Source: Triatoma infestans
Taxonomy: Eukaryota; Arthropoda; Insecta; Hemiptera; Reduviidae
DNA: 64,000 bases
Assembly (NCBI GenBank): GCA_011037195.1
Contig: JAAEAF010001556.1
Span: 62,001 to 126,000, forward strand
Direction: 5' to 3'
Below are positions 13,016 through 25,639 of the stretch, piece after piece. Position numbers and translations under genes: made by a program. The notes under the pieces are model-generated. The model had not been told where the DNA came from, did no database searches, and was given only the letters and a program-made list of their open reading frames with translations. The stretch's first letter is position 1. Every line of letters begins with the position of its first letter.

Positions 13016-14859
13016 GAAAAGGAAAGAAAAAATCAATTAAGTTAAAATTGATGAATTTTGATGGATTGATTGATCGTTGATGAATTAATTTATTACGTAG
13101 AACAGCGGCATCTTTTGAGGGAAAGCTGGTACTATCTGGGAATATTTTATATAAAATACAATCACATGGCTAGTATTTGGAAATATCAAAATAATAGTGT
13201 CATATGGGCAGTTTCATACTATTTTATATAAAGAGCGGGCTATTTAAAATAGTTTGAGTTTTTAACTTTCTTTGGACAGTAATTAAACCCGCAGGAGTGA
13301 GTGTTTGTTTCTTTTTCATTCATCTAATATTTTGCTTTTTATAACTATTTAATTCATATTCTAACATTCTGTTCATTTTTTAAATACTAATTGTCAAATG
13401 TACTCACTTGACAATATGTTTGTACAGGTTTTTTATTTGCTTGCTTTAAAATTAAATCTGTTGAAGACTGATCAGTTGCCTTTTTCATTACAATACCCAC
13501 CCCACCACCATTGAATTAACCGGAGGAGTCAAGCATATGTAACAATATCTCGGGATCTTTTTTGATCAGGCTATACGGAGGCGCTTCTCAGGCGACTTTG
13601 GGCCTGCTTATAGACATGCGCTATCCAGGAACTATAATTTATGTTAGCCGAGGGAGTACACAATAGATCCATGTGGTAATTGTAGGCCGTCAGAACCACT
13701 TATTCTATTCTAATGGTTATGATGATAATACATTTTTAATTTTGACACTGATGGAACTTGTATTCTAATTAGGAAGTATGTGCGATGAACCAACAGATTG
13801 TGCAACTTCCGATCAAAGTCTATGACCTATCAGAATGCGCCAAATATTACCAACAGAAAAAAACTTTCCATATATATGATTAATAAAAAACAGTTTAATG
13901 CATTTATTACACATTTATATAGAGTTCTTAATTTACAGCAAGGCAGACTTGTATTGTGAACAAAAACACAGTAAAAAGCTATCTCACTGCAATGATAATT
14001 AGCAAAAAATGAGTAATATAATGCTCTGCAGTAAGTACAATGCTGCAAAACAAACAATATGTCACTGAAGAAAGCATTTAAAATTGTATATCTAAATGAA
14101 TGTGTATTTTAATCAGATAAATTCAAAAAACTTCTAAGAAAAGACTCATTACATTATATTTCTCTATTGCTGATAAGTGTACAATTTTAAACTTTTATAC
14201 ATGATAATGTCTCTTTGTCTTCTCTTCTTATTGAGGGAACAAAGACTCCCCGAAATCCATAAAACCTCTTATATAAGGAAGTTCCCTTCTTAAACAATTT
14301 CTTTTTATTTATTAATTGAAATTCGTTCTTTCGATTGAGGTATCATAATCGTGAAATTTTAGGGATACGGGCGATTTCCCATAGATCCCTTCACTGGTGG
14401 AAAAGTAAACTTGTTCATCTGGAGCGGCTTCGTGGGGGAGAGAGAGAGAGAGACCTAGGATGTGTCTTGTCTACGACTTTTCGATGAGGGTGTTTACGCA
14501 AATGTAGTGTTCTATTGTTGTGTACTGCTGCGAAGTCTGTGCAGAGTGTATTTATAAATTGAGAGGAGAATAGAATTAAAAAGCAGAATAACGGCTGTGA
14601 ATAGATGATTTTAGACACTAAAGAAAGTATCAAGGTTCAGAGCGTTCTCTAGAAAAGTGTAAGTGGCAGTATACACGACGATATAAAGGCCTACTATATC
14701 AGCGAGACGTGGATGATCACGGAAGAAGAAGGAATCCTGTTAAATGTTTGAGAAAGGAAGATCCTATGGAAGATCTTTGGCTTAAGATAAGAGAAGCGGA
14801 GAATAAGGAAAACTGTGAATTGAGAGAACTGTACGAGGGGTAGCGTTTAGTAGGATGGA
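13016..14859. other. AT-rich to mixed, mostly unrecognised
   Basis: Includes the island at 13.5-13.7 kb and a (GA)n run at 14435-14452. Sequence from 14400 rises in GC towards the weak LINE end and SINE. Confidence 0.3.
13530..13700. other. Unclassified moderate-GC island
   Basis: Sequence around GGCTATACGGAGGCGCTTCT and GGGCCTGCTTATAGACATG stands out from AT-rich flanks. It matches nothing else I can see here. Confidence 0.2.
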
Positions 14860-15115
14860 TGAAAAGAAACAGGTTGGGGCCATTAAGCAAGAATTCTTGG
14901 ATTTATGAAAATATTGACTGCTCACCCTGGAGGGACTAGATGATGAGGAAGACCGAGCTCAGGTGGCAGATCAGGAAAGAACCATGGGAATAAAAAGGTG
15001 GAGAAGTTTGTCATGGTGAGGAAGGATTGGCAGAGCGTGGCTGAGGAGGCCAAGGTTCTTCATGAATCGCATATCCAAGAAAGAAGAAGAGTTGAAATTT
15101 GTTGTATCCTTCAAA
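14860..15115 (+). mobile_element. Weak LINE C-terminal fragment
   Basis: KDWQSVAEEAKVLHES near 15020-15080 resembles the final 'W..VAEEAK' of RTE-type LINE proteins. Sequence just before it is similar in spirit but full of stops. It ends directly before the SINE at 15149. Confidence 0.35.
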
Positions 15116-15148
15116 ATATAACATATATTATGAGTAAGTTTAATTTAT

Positions 15149-15420
15149 GGGGAAGGGATTAGCTCAGTGGTAGCGCGCTGGACTCCCACGCGGAGGTCCC
15201 GGGTTCAAGTCCAGCTGTGCTACCCTTATATTTTTTTTCTTCCTAGAGCCTCTACACTCACTGTCCGGTGATGGCAGTGTTGTCTATAACGAGAGAACAC
15301 TGTCCGAGGCCGGCTGTGTACTGAGAAGGCTCCGAACTTTGGGGCAGCTATATGAATACAGAAGGGCTTTGGATAGCATAGGGCTTGGTCCCCTTCCCAG
15401 AGACAATAAAAAAAAAAAAA
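15149..15420 (+). repeat. tRNA-derived SINE, family B, full length, tail type 2
   Basis: The head has box A TTAGCTCAGTGGTAG and box B GGTTCAAGTCC. The shared body follows (TTCTTCCTAGAGCCTC, then CACTGTCCGGTGATG, then AGAACACTGTCCG). The tail after GGCTCCGAACT differs from other B copies: it reads GGGGCAGCTATATG and later GGATAGCATAGGGCTTGG, ending in poly(A). The anticodon position would be CCC-like, but the stem is degenerate. Confidence 0.87.
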
Positions 15421-17511
15421 TTAATTTATTATTCTTATTACATGGATCCCTTCTTAATTCTAAAATAACAATACTGTATAAAAAAAAAATAACTATATAA
15501 ATTCTAGAATATCAAGCTGTATAAAATAGCGTTGAGATATAAAGTAATGCGCCCAGTTTACTATTGATAATGAAATTCTATGCTGAGCCACTAATTGTTC
15601 AATTAAACTATTAAAAAGATATCTAATTATTAAAAGACTAATAGAAGTTAATTTATGAGTTCAAGTCAACAAAATATTGAAATATGTGAACAATATTTTC
15701 CCATTTTAAGGTCACCTTGTCTAAACAACTAAATACATCATCACCTAAACCTTAATCCTATTATAAAGTTTATCTTCAGGTAACTAATATAGATTATTAT
15801 CTTATTTAAACAAAATGTTTTTAAAACTAGATTATAATTTGTGTTCAATACGTTCCTTTTACTAATCCAATAAATTCCATTATCTTCATTTTCTATTTTT
15901 TCACATTACATTTTAACGTTTAATTAATTATAGAGAAATAATAATCATGAATAATTATATAGTACTTATTGTGTCGGAACTCGAACCTCTAGGAAAATTT
16001 TCTTTGAGACATATTATTTTATCTATAAATGATTAGACTTTTTCAAGTTTTAAGAATGTAAAAAAAAAATCATGGATAATGAATCACCTGGATATGATTT
16101 AATGGAAATTATGCTGAATAAAGCATCCAGACTGGATTACTAAATTAGGCAAGTCTTGGGCAAAAAACTAAAAAAAGAAATTTAGCGAATACCTTTTTAC
16201 GCTACAACTAAATTTTTCGGTTGTTTTGCCTTGAACCTAGCAACTTCTTCCAAGTGGCAGATCACTTTATGAGCATTTTTATGCAAATATATATTGTTGA
16301 ATGTCAAACAGGTTGATTCAAAATAACGACTACTTTAATTTACTATCAGGTCTGCCATTAAACTGAACTGCTCAGCTAAAAACATTTCGATAAACAAAGT
16401 CTGATTTAATACAGCCGGCCGCGACTTTAATCTTAAATATTAAATTACGATTATACTGATAATTTTTAACCCTAATGAGGAACGTGCGTTGCAAAGCAAA
16501 CCAGACTGTCGTAATGTAATAAACAAAATGATGAATGAATAATTAAAAATCTCATCCTTTTGCAATAATAAACTAATGATTTTCCTAAAAAAATATAGCT
16601 GACATTTTCTCACTCTTTCTCTCTAATTACCCCACCATTTCTTGGAGTTCCTGCGGATATCCCAGCCTAACTACATGAACAACAGTATAGTTGCATACGC
16701 ACACACAAACACATAAACACATTCTACAAGTGCAGATACTATGTTCTACATATAAACACTGACATCCAAGGAAGATACAAGCAGCGAATCTGGGTTCACA
16801 ATCACTCCCTCTACTCCGCTTAACTCCGTCTAATTAAGAAAGTAAAAACTATTGATTTAAGGATCAAAAAATAGATGCTAGATCACAAATATATCTAAAA
16901 TTCTTCATCATTAAAACTTGCTTAAAAAAAAAAAAAAAAAGTTGATGCCCCTCAGTGGAAGAAGAAGTGTCAATCACAAAAACCAGAATCAATCACAAGT
17001 TTGAAAAAAGCAAAGCCCTTGTAAACAATGTTAAAGGGGATAGAAGATATGAAACCTTTTACAGCGGTCTTTATAGTATATTTTTCTGCTTGAACCAATT
17101 TTATGTCACTTTCAGTTGTTTCTGTATCTTTATTGGAACAAATAAAGAAAGCTATAACTTAAAAAAAATTTAATACCCAATAATGCCTAACAATGCAATG
17201 TAATTGCCTTACGTGACAAGCTACAAATAAAAAGGCTTATTGAATTTGATATCTTTACTTTCTGTTAAATTTTATTGATCTCGGTTTTTACTATGTATTG
17301 TCTTACAATGTTTATACAGTTTCATAAATAAATTTTATTTTGAAAAAATTATTACTACTTACAAATTCAAAATTTTTCTTCTAAACTAAGCAAATTCCTA
17401 TTTTTCTAAATTATTGGTGTATACAAAAAATGACGGTTTTTCTAACTAAAGAAGCTCCATGGACTTTAAAACCGATCCTACATACATCTCGAGTTTAGAA
17501 ACACAATAATA
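15421..17511. other. AT-rich, nothing recognised
   Basis: No repeat shared with the rest of the window. A 72-codon frame at 16955-17173 starts in an A-run and looks like background. Confidence 0.3.
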
Positions 17512-18413
17512 CGAGAGGTCATTCAATATGTAACGAGACAAATCACTGTAGCTCAAAAACGGTTTGTTTAATCAATACAATAGTTTCAGTGCGTCAAGTT
17601 GGCATCCTTGTACTTAGTTTCGCATCAGCTTTTCGAGAGTATTTGGTAAGCATAACCTTAAATGTATTGAGTTAACAATGGCGTGTCTGCTGGAGCTTTG
17701 CATCTCGGAAGAACAACACTCAGTGATTAGCTTTTTCCTTGCAGAGAGTATCAAAGGTTGTGAAATCTACGAAAGCATGTAGAAAGTGTACGGGAATAAT
17801 TATATGAACCGATCGAACGTTTACAAATGGGTAGAACAGTTTAAAAGTGGCCGTGTAAGTGTCAGTGACGAGCAACAAGTTGCAACTTCCTCCCTTGAAT
17901 CTCGCATTAACGCGTTAATTCAGAACAACAGGCGTACTACTGTTGAATTGATAACTGAAGAAGTGCACCCGAGTGTTGGAAGTGTCCATAACATTATTCA
18001 GAATAAGCTGCAGTATAAGAAAACTCGTGCGAAATGGGTTCCCAGATAACTTACGGACGTCCACAAAAAAATCAAGTTTCAAATCAGTCAGAGTGGGATG
18101 AGAGATCTTTCCACATCCCCCCTACAGACCCGACCTCGCCCCATCGGACTTCCATTTATTTGGTTCCCTCAAGAAGGCTCTAATTTGGAATCATTTTCAA
18201 TCCAATGAAGAAGTTAAAAATCAGGTGCAAAAGTGGTTTCGAGATCAACCCAAAGAATTTTATGCCAGAGGCATACACACATTGGAAGAATGATGGGAAA
18301 CGTGAATAAATGTTGCTGGGGACTATTTTGAAAAGTACCCAAAGTTTTGTATTGATTAAATAAATCGTTTTTGAGCTGCTGCGATTTGTCTCGTACTTAT
18401 TGAATGGTCCTCG
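17512..18413 (+). mobile_element. Internally deleted mariner with intact TIRs and TA duplication
   Basis: The ends are inverted: left CGAGAGGTCATTCAATATG, right complement CGAGGACCATTCAATAAG. The arms continue through CGAGACAAATC and AAAAACG, and the element is flanked by TA. Inside, a plus-strand frame at about 17786-18049 has the mariner helix-turn-helix N-terminus (SNVYKWVEQFKSGRVSVSDE, ending KWVPR then stop). A second piece from about 18110 carries the YRPDLAPSDFHLFGSLKKAL motif with the third catalytic aspartate. The region between, with the first two catalytic aspartates, is missing, so it cannot encode an active transposase. A working transposase elsewhere could still move it in trans. 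Confidence 0.9.
17786..18335 (+). pseudogene. Mariner transposase pseudogene (both ends, no catalytic middle)
   Basis: N-terminal DNA-binding residues are followed by a stop after KWVPR and then, after a deletion, by the C-terminal part (APSDFHLFG, then VQKWFRDQPKEFYARGI). Upstream codons from about 17678 also align with the family but contain a stop before the annotated frame. A normal mariner transposase is about 340-350 residues; about 165 are recoverable here. Confidence 0.85.
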
Positions 18414-18549
18414 TATATTAATCTTTACATTCTTAGATTGTTTCTATACAAAATATGTCTATAATCAATTCAATAGTGAGCTTTTTTAGAAAACCATGAA
18501 TGTATCTTATGATATATTAGTAATATTATGTCACTAATAGAAAAAACAG

Positions 18550-19445
18550 TGTACAGCTGTTGAAGCTCCGCGTGAAGGGAAAGATGTCCTTGTTCAGCAT
18601 ACTAACAAATGTTGGTTTCAAACATTTAATAGTAGTAATTACGATCTTAGAAGGAAAGACAACTTCAGGCGGCAATAATGTGACATTGAGGAGGCTTTAT
18701 GGAAAGCTGTTGAGTGCTCGTGCACTTGGTGCAGTAATGACAATGTCTAAAGAAACTGTTAGTCGCCATCTCCACATTAAGGGAAAGATAAAAAGGAGAT
18801 GAATTTACACTTCAACAAGCCACCAGGAGAACGGATACTTGCCAAATTCTCTTGAAAACCCATCTGACATGAGCTCTACAAAAGAATGTGATAAGAAGTG
18901 GATTTACTGACGAAATCCTGAGACATCTGGTCAATGGTTTGATCGCGGTCAAACAACATTTCCGGTTGATTTAAGAGGGCAATTTGAGAAAAAAATCTAC
19001 TTTTTTTTTAAACTATGAGGGAATAAATCATCACGCATTCGTTCCGGATGGACTTTCCATAATAAATTCCAACCTTTAATGCTATCATCTAGATAGATAG
19101 AACGTACTCAAAAATGGCCAAGCATTATCCAGCTTTGGTGAACCCCTCAAGTTTTGCTCCAGCAAGATAACGCTCGGCTATACACCACCCATCAAACTAA
19201 AGAAAAACATAACATAAACTTAATGGCATTGAGCCATCCTATAGTCCAGACTTAGCCCCATCCGGCTACCATTTGTTTTCGGTCCATTGCACACTTTCTT
19301 TGCGGGAGACATTTCACATTCACCAAAGTTAAAACTGGAGTGCAGGAGTTGTTACATTCCAAACCTAAGGAATCTAATGGTATTAGTGAGCAACCCAACA
19401 TTTGGCAGAAAGATGGCTTACAATAGTGGATCACAATGCGCTATA
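18550..19445 (+). pseudogene. Decayed mauritiana-like mariner transposase
   Basis: Translated pieces in shifting frames follow the mariner order. FVPDGLSIINSNL follows the NYEGI segment near 19010-19070. Then come KWPSIIQLW, VLLQQDNARLYTTH (second catalytic aspartate, about 19150-19190), and VKTGVQELLHSKPKE (19325-19375), all with frameshifts and stops. No clear TIRs remain. It lies just 140 bases after the previous mariner but is a different lineage. Confidence 0.78.
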
Positions 19446-21189
19446 TTTTAAACATTAATAAGAAAATCATAAAAGGAAGTAAAAAAAAATGGTTTGTTTT
19501 TATTACTTAGGCAATTATGTCGATATAATCTAATATATTTTTGTAAGTGATTAAGTGTTTCGCGCTTAAATTAAGTATATTGGGACAGTGTTTTGATTAA
19601 TCAAATTTGAATTTGAATTTTATTTTATGTCATTATCACTTAGAAAAATAAAAAAAAAAGGAATTAGGGTGAATAGAAACGGCTCTTATCAAGTTTGAAA
19701 TATCTCCATGAATACTGGCCTGGCTAAAAATTAAGATGAAATGTTCATAAAGTATACGTAGGTGATGGAATTTGGGATATATAAATGGGATAACAAATGC
19801 AAGCATGAAGTGAATTATCAAGGAGACTACTCAAGTTTGGGAATTATTCATTTACTCCATCGTTACTAGTCCTGGGAACAAATTTTGGGGTTCAGATTGT
19901 GCAAAGACAACTGAAAGAAATGTAAGTTTACTTAGTCTCTCTTCATTTCTAAGAAGAACTACTTTTATATGTTTAGCTTTTAATTTTCTTAATCCTTTCT
20001 ATTAACTTTTTACTCCATTTTCCTTCGAAACTTAAGTACTTTTGAGTTCTTCTTTCATTCGTTATACGATAAATGAACAAAAGCTTGCCTTTTAGGATAA
20101 AAAGTATCATCTCTTTTACTTCCTGCTGAAATGCCTTTTACCATGATAACGATTACAGGAGTAATTATTTTTTACAAGACTGCACAATATCTGACAGAAC
20201 ATGGGTTCAATAATAGAAAACATACAATTAACCAGCATCAGGATAAAGTCATTCAATTTACAAATGAAAATAAAATGAAAATTCAAGAAGCAAAAATAAT
20301 AATATGGCGCAACATATTAATCCATTATATAACAAGTATATTGTAGTGAGTAAGGTTTTATATCGCGTGTACAATAATAAAAGTGGTCGATTTGAACTAA
20401 ATAGTGGTACCTAGTCAGGTGGTGACTCACTGGGAACTAATTTTTAAAAGAGTTCACTTAAATACACGATATTAACACAAATGATTTTTCAAGCACACAT
20501 TTATTATTGACATTTTATTTTGTTTTTTCTAATAAATGCAGATTTTTCTCAATTTATTAAAAGAAAATTGTGATTTACTGAAGAACCTATCAACCTTAAT
20601 TAACAAAAATTACACTGAATTAATAGAGAGAAATTCACATCAATATCTCCATTGGAATTAGATTTATAAATTATGTTGGAATTTACAAAATAATGTGAAT
20701 TTAGATAAAGTATCTAAGACAAAAATATATGTACAACAAACAGGGCAGATCAATTGGCCTTAATGGTCAAAGTAGTAATTTAATTAAAATCATTCCCAAT
20801 ACACGTATATGTTTATTTAAGAAACATCACAAATTCTATGATCAAAGTTTCTAAGAAATTTGAAAGCGAAGGGTCTTGGTCTAAGTAAAAACTGATTGAT
20901 ACTTCTAGTATTGTAATAAAAGTAGAAATTCTAAAGTTGAAAAAATTATTATTTATCAAACAGTGAGCAATGTAATTTGCTTTTTTACACCCAAGTTCAG
21001 GTATTGACCCAACTGAAAAGAGTGTAAAAATACTTTACTTATAGGCTGAATATTAATTTTTTTCTGTAACCCAATTTAGATTGGTTCTTAACTCATAGGA
21101 ATATGAAAAGGTGCAAAGGAAAGGGAAATATGTAAAAGTGGTGTATTTATTATTCTAAATAATATACTTAATACTTTAATCAAGTAAAA
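19446..21189. other. AT-rich, possibly upstream part of the 21.2 kb LINE
   Basis: No intact motif, but the last 0.5 kb may be decayed LINE sequence leading into the CSFCNYKEEE region. Confidence 0.25.
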
Positions 21190-22032
21190 AGTGGATATTG
21201 TAATAAAGAAAATTATGGAGAAATTAAATGCTAAGTATCATTTAATGAAGTTCAATAGTGAACATCATTTATGGTACAAACAATTAGAATCCAATAGTAA
21301 TGACTTACGTTTACAATGAAGTGGGCACATCCATTGTAAGTTGGATATTTAAGATAAGATGTGAGCTGTTGAACTTAAATAAATCTAACTTTAAACAAGA
21401 TATTGAGTTGTGTTCATTTTGTAATTATAAAGAGGAAGAGGATGTTTATCATTTTATATGTAAATGTCCCATTTTGACTGAGTTTAGGATAAGGTATTTG
21501 CAAAAACATCATTAACAATGATAGAATTTAAAGAGCGTTTAAACTCCAATAAATGGAACGATTTAATAAGTTATTGCAAGCACGCATGGCAGTATCGGAA
21601 ATTTCTGGTACAAGAATTTAATTACTGATTGTTATTTCATTTTTCTTATTTATTATTAACACAGTATAGTACAGTATTATTGATAACTTTTGGTAAAGAA
21701 TAATTTCTGTTTTGTTTTATCTATTTTGTTTATTTACTGATTTCATTGATAGTTTCTGGTGAAGATTTAATTTATATTTTTGTTTGATACTCTTATATAT
21801 GTACACATTTTTTTTTTTTTTTATTATAATTATTATTATTTATTCTATTATTTATCTATTTTTTGTTATTTTATTTAAGTAAGGCTACTCCTCAGACGGT
21901 TTGTAAAAACCATGAGTATAGTCGGTTGTAATGAATTGTAATTTCTTCTTTTTGTTTTTCTTTTTACTATTGGAAATAAAGACTTCTATTATTATCATTA
22001 TTATTTTTATTATTATTATTATTATTATTACT
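21190..22032 (+). mobile_element. LINE C-terminal zinc-knuckle-like region and 3' end
   Basis: A plus-strand frame has CSFCNYKEEEDVYHFICKCP (C-x2-C-x9-H-x3-C pattern), then TEFRIRYLQ. After a frameshift it ends HAWQYRKFLVQEFNY and stops at 21626-21628. The 3' UTR follows and ends in an (ATT)n tail at about 21997-22031, the usual microsatellite-like LINE terminus. Upstream sequence from about 20700 may be part of the same copy. Confidence 0.72.
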
Positions 22033-23529
22033 TTAATCAAGTCAAATACTGCTCTCTATAACATGCTCACTTTGGTGTAAATCAAATCCAAATCCACTGC
22101 TTATTTGGAGTTTATTTTGAAATACGTTCTTGTTTGCGCGTATTGCCACTAGATATCGGAGTATTTGGCGTTGAATAATGCTAGTTTTCTTCACCTATGA
22201 GAAAAAGTAATGGCTGTTTTTAATTTTAGTCACTTGTGATTAAAATTTTAACTTCAAACACTAATTTTGATTTAATAATTGGTCACATTATTACATGGGT
22301 GCAGAAAAACAAATCAATTTAAAAGAGTCAAAAAATCTAACAAGAGTGTAAAGTGTCATTTTTACACACTCGAGATCAGATTTGCTCACATGGCAATAGC
22401 GAGTGTGGTAATTGAATGAGAGCTGTAAAAGAGCTTCTTTCTTTTAGCTCTTTCATACCAAATATTTTATTATTTTTGCCGTAGATTAGCTGAATGTTGT
22501 TTTAGATATAATAATGGATATATCTAGTTCACTGATTTTACGTTATTTTTATTTTTCTTTCCTGGCTATCGTTTAGGGCATGGAGGTCCATGCGGCACAG
22601 GACGGCTTCGAATGCGACCCAACAAAGAATTTTAAACTAATATAAATAAATAATTAACTTGTTATGGTTTTTAAGCTTGAAATACTACTCAGATATATTA
22701 GAGGTGTCTTTTTTGTCTCCAAAGGGGTAAGGGAAAATATCTCGGCTCGAAGATTCGTTTTATATATGTTTTCAACAGTAGGCAGCACGATCTTCAGTTT
22801 AAAGTTGTCTAGATGTTATCTGCCAATTTTCAAATAGAACATATAGACCACCAATTTGATACTCAATTTAAAGACTAAATCCTAACTTCCCAGAGATTAA
22901 TAAGAACCCCTGCTTCACAATCCTCCTTTATTCATGTCTTTGCTTTTTGGCAACATCAACATTTGTGAGCAACTATTTTCATGGATGAAGTAAACGAAGA
23001 ATATAATCAGAACCAAAATATCTGTAGGACACCTTGAGAACTCACTGAGATTTGAACAACTTCCATCGAGCCATATTGTTATATTAGTGTCTCAAATACA
23101 AAGTCAGCTATTCCACTATTTATTGAAGCCATAAGATTTGGAAACTTTGTCCATCCCTTGATTTTAATGCATTAGTTTTATGTATTTACGCCACAAAAAA
23201 AATTATCGATCGGTTCTTGGATAATTTATAAAATTTGATAAAATATTACTAATTAAACGGTTCGTTATAAATACTGACAAGTTACTTTAGATTCAGAAAT
23301 CTATGGTGAAAATAAAGATATGGAGCAACCTAATATTGGAACTAATATCCGCTTTACATGAGGGCATCAATAGACATAACATTTTTACTACAAACTCTTC
23401 AAAAAAAAATAACTGAGCATAATTCAGCATAAAAATTATAATAGAAAACATAGGGCAACTAAAATGAATAGGTACGTCATTTCCACTTTTATCTTTAATT
23501 AAAAGAAGGAGATCTAATGATATTCTAAC
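22033..23529. other. AT-rich, nothing firmly recognised
   Basis: A short GC-richer patch near 22560-22625 (GGGCATGGAGGTCCATGCGG) contains a small hairpin, GCATGGAGGTCCATGC. No family assigned. Confidence 0.25.
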
Positions 23530-23690
23530 AATGAAGCGATAACGAAGTTTAAAATATCTTAGTAATTTAAAGGTCTTTCCAAGTATTGCTGCGTGGGAGA
23601 GACATTAAATTGAAAGGGCGTTATCATAACCTCACTTTATCACGAGATGCCTCTGACGTTTTAACAAGCTGACGTCACTGAAATAGCGTG
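23530..23690 (+). repeat. Family F repeat, copy 1
   Basis: Contains GTTTAAAATATCTTAGTAAT, GGGAGAGACATTAAATTGAA, CTCACTTTATCACGAGATGC and CTCTGACG. The reverse complement is at 28385-28530. Confidence 0.75.
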
Positions 23691-23940
23691 ATAAAAGAGT
23701 TGCATAATAATATGGAAGTACCTGACAAAATGTTTACCTAGAAGTCTGGTCACAAATTATTTGTTGAGATATATATAGTTATATGGGTCTAAAATCATTA
23801 TGGTACTAAAAAAAGAAGTCCTTGATAGCAGTGAGATAAAAGATAGTTAGTTATCTATACTCAGGAATCAAACAACTAAATTGACATATTACTTTTAGTT
23901 GCTCACGCTTCTGAAGAAAACACAGTTAAGCAAAAAAAGA

Positions 23941-24104
23941 AGGACGTATACCAAATAATGACAGCATCTTCCAGGAATAAAAGTTTAGAAATGCATACAC
24001 AAAGATTGGTGCAAAACACTCATACGACTATGTCTACTGCAGTACTCACGGTTTCTCTTAAGATTAGGAGTTTATTTTTCAATTATTTTCTAAATATCTT
24101 GTTC
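23941..24104. repeat. Left copy of the long direct repeat flanking the LINE
   Basis: Begins AGGACGTATACCAAATAATG and ends TTCAATTATTTTCTAAATAT. It matches 25208-25370 with roughly ten or more substitutions and ends exactly where the LINE (AAG)n end begins. Confidence 0.85.
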
Positions 24105-25207
24105 TTCTTCTTCTTAATCTAAATCTCTTCTTCCTCACGGTGGAGAGATTGCCCCTTCAGTTGTGCCTTCCAACTATTCCTGTCCTTTGCAATTTAGCTC
24201 TCTTGGCCCATTCCAGTCTCCTTGCTTTAAAATCTTCTCTGACCACATCTTCCCAGATGCTTCGCGGTCTTCCTCGATCTCGCTGTCCATGCATTTTCGC
24301 CTCATAGCATGTCCTAGCCCCTCTCCTAACATCCATCCTCATCAAATTCCCACACCATCTTAGCCTGTTTTCTCTTAGTACTTTCTCCTCAGGTTTGATC
24401 TTATCGTAGTGTTCCTTACTCGGTCCCTACGCGTCATACCCTAAATCCTTCGAAGAAAGCGCATTTCTGCTGCTTGGATTTGGCTACGATGTTTTGATGT
24501 GGGAGCCCATGACTCACTGCCGTATGTTAAGATTGGGAGGTATGTATTTTTAAAGATTGTTACCTTAGTGCTTTTACTAAATTTCTATTCTGTTTATAAA
24601 TCCTCTCACCTTAAGGTATTAAACAATCTTCCTGCCGAAGCGATCATATTATTTATTTCTTTATAAATTCGGCCTTCTTCATTTATATTAACTCCCAGAT
24701 ATTTGAAATTCTCAACTTGCTGTAGGACTTGCCGATTAACCATAACATTCAATAGCTGACCCCTTTTCCTGCCAATCTCCATCGTCTTCGTCTTCATTGT
24801 ATTTATAGACACATTAATGTTTCTCAGCTCTTCCTGGAAAATATTCAAATTATATTGCAGGTTATCAGCATTGCTCGCAATCAGGACTATATCGTCGGCG
24901 AAAGCTAGGACGTTCAAGCGAATGAGTGCCATTCTAAACCCCCTCAAACTTACGCATTCTGACTTGATATCTCTCAAGTAATTTATCTAGGGCAACTATG
25001 AACAGTAGCGGACTAAGGCTGCAGCCTAGACGGATTCCTGTTATTGTCTCGAACTCCCGACAGCCGGTATTGGCTGTTCGAACATAGTTCGCTCGTCCTT
25101 ATATACAGACTGTCTATGGCTCTCCATAATCCTTCATTCACTCCTTTCTTAATCAGAGAGTTGATAATGTACAGTCTTCTGATGCGGTCAAAAACATCAT
25201 CTGAAGG
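24103..25207 (-). mobile_element. 5'-truncated RTE-like LINE with reverse transcriptase and C-terminus
   Basis: On the minus strand: FDRIRRLYIINSLIKKGV (25190), then LNVLAFADDIVLIASNADNL (catalytic ADD, about 24900), then QVENFKYLGVNINEEGRIYK (24700), then MMRMDVRRGARTCYEAK with DRGRPRSIWEDVVREDFK (24340-24230). Frames shift several times. The 3' end is (AAG)n at 24103-24117, like the 8.6 kb copy. Both sides carry copies of a sequence of about 165 bases (23941-24104 and 25208-25370). Confidence 0.87.
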
Positions 25208-25370
25208 AAGGACGTATCCCAAATAATGACAGCATCTTCCAGGAATAAAATTTTAGAAATGCATACACAAAAATTGGTGCAAAACACTCATACGACTATA
25301 TCAACTGCAATTCTCACGGTTTCTCTTAAAATTAGGATTTTATTTTTCAATTATTTTCTAAATATATTGG
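25208..25370. repeat. Right copy of the long direct repeat flanking the LINE
   Basis: Begins AGGACGTATCCCAAATAATG directly after the LINE's truncated 5' end. Sequence beyond AAATATATTG is ordinary flanking DNA not repeated on the left. Confidence 0.85.
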
Positions 25371-25639
25371 CAATTTTTAGAAGTTACCAACCCCCTAGAA
25401 CTACCGAAAATAAATTTTCTTGCAAAAATGTTGTTATTAAAAGCAACAGTGCTGCTACCAAAGATGAAATTAGTATTATACCAAGTTGAAAAACATTGCA
25501 ATCAATCGTTTCTGAGAAAAAATATAAAAATAATTCTTTCTTTTTTTCTTTTTTTTATTATTAATTTTTATTGTTATTTACAACAGTATACTTGCCATAA
25601 GTAAATATGTGTGAATAATTGAAAAAAAAAGAAAGGAGA

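Noticed and set aside
15157..15222. tRNA gene
   Set aside because: Box A and box B are good, but the acceptor stem does not pair, the anticodon stem is degenerate, and the sequence runs on into a SINE body with poly(A).
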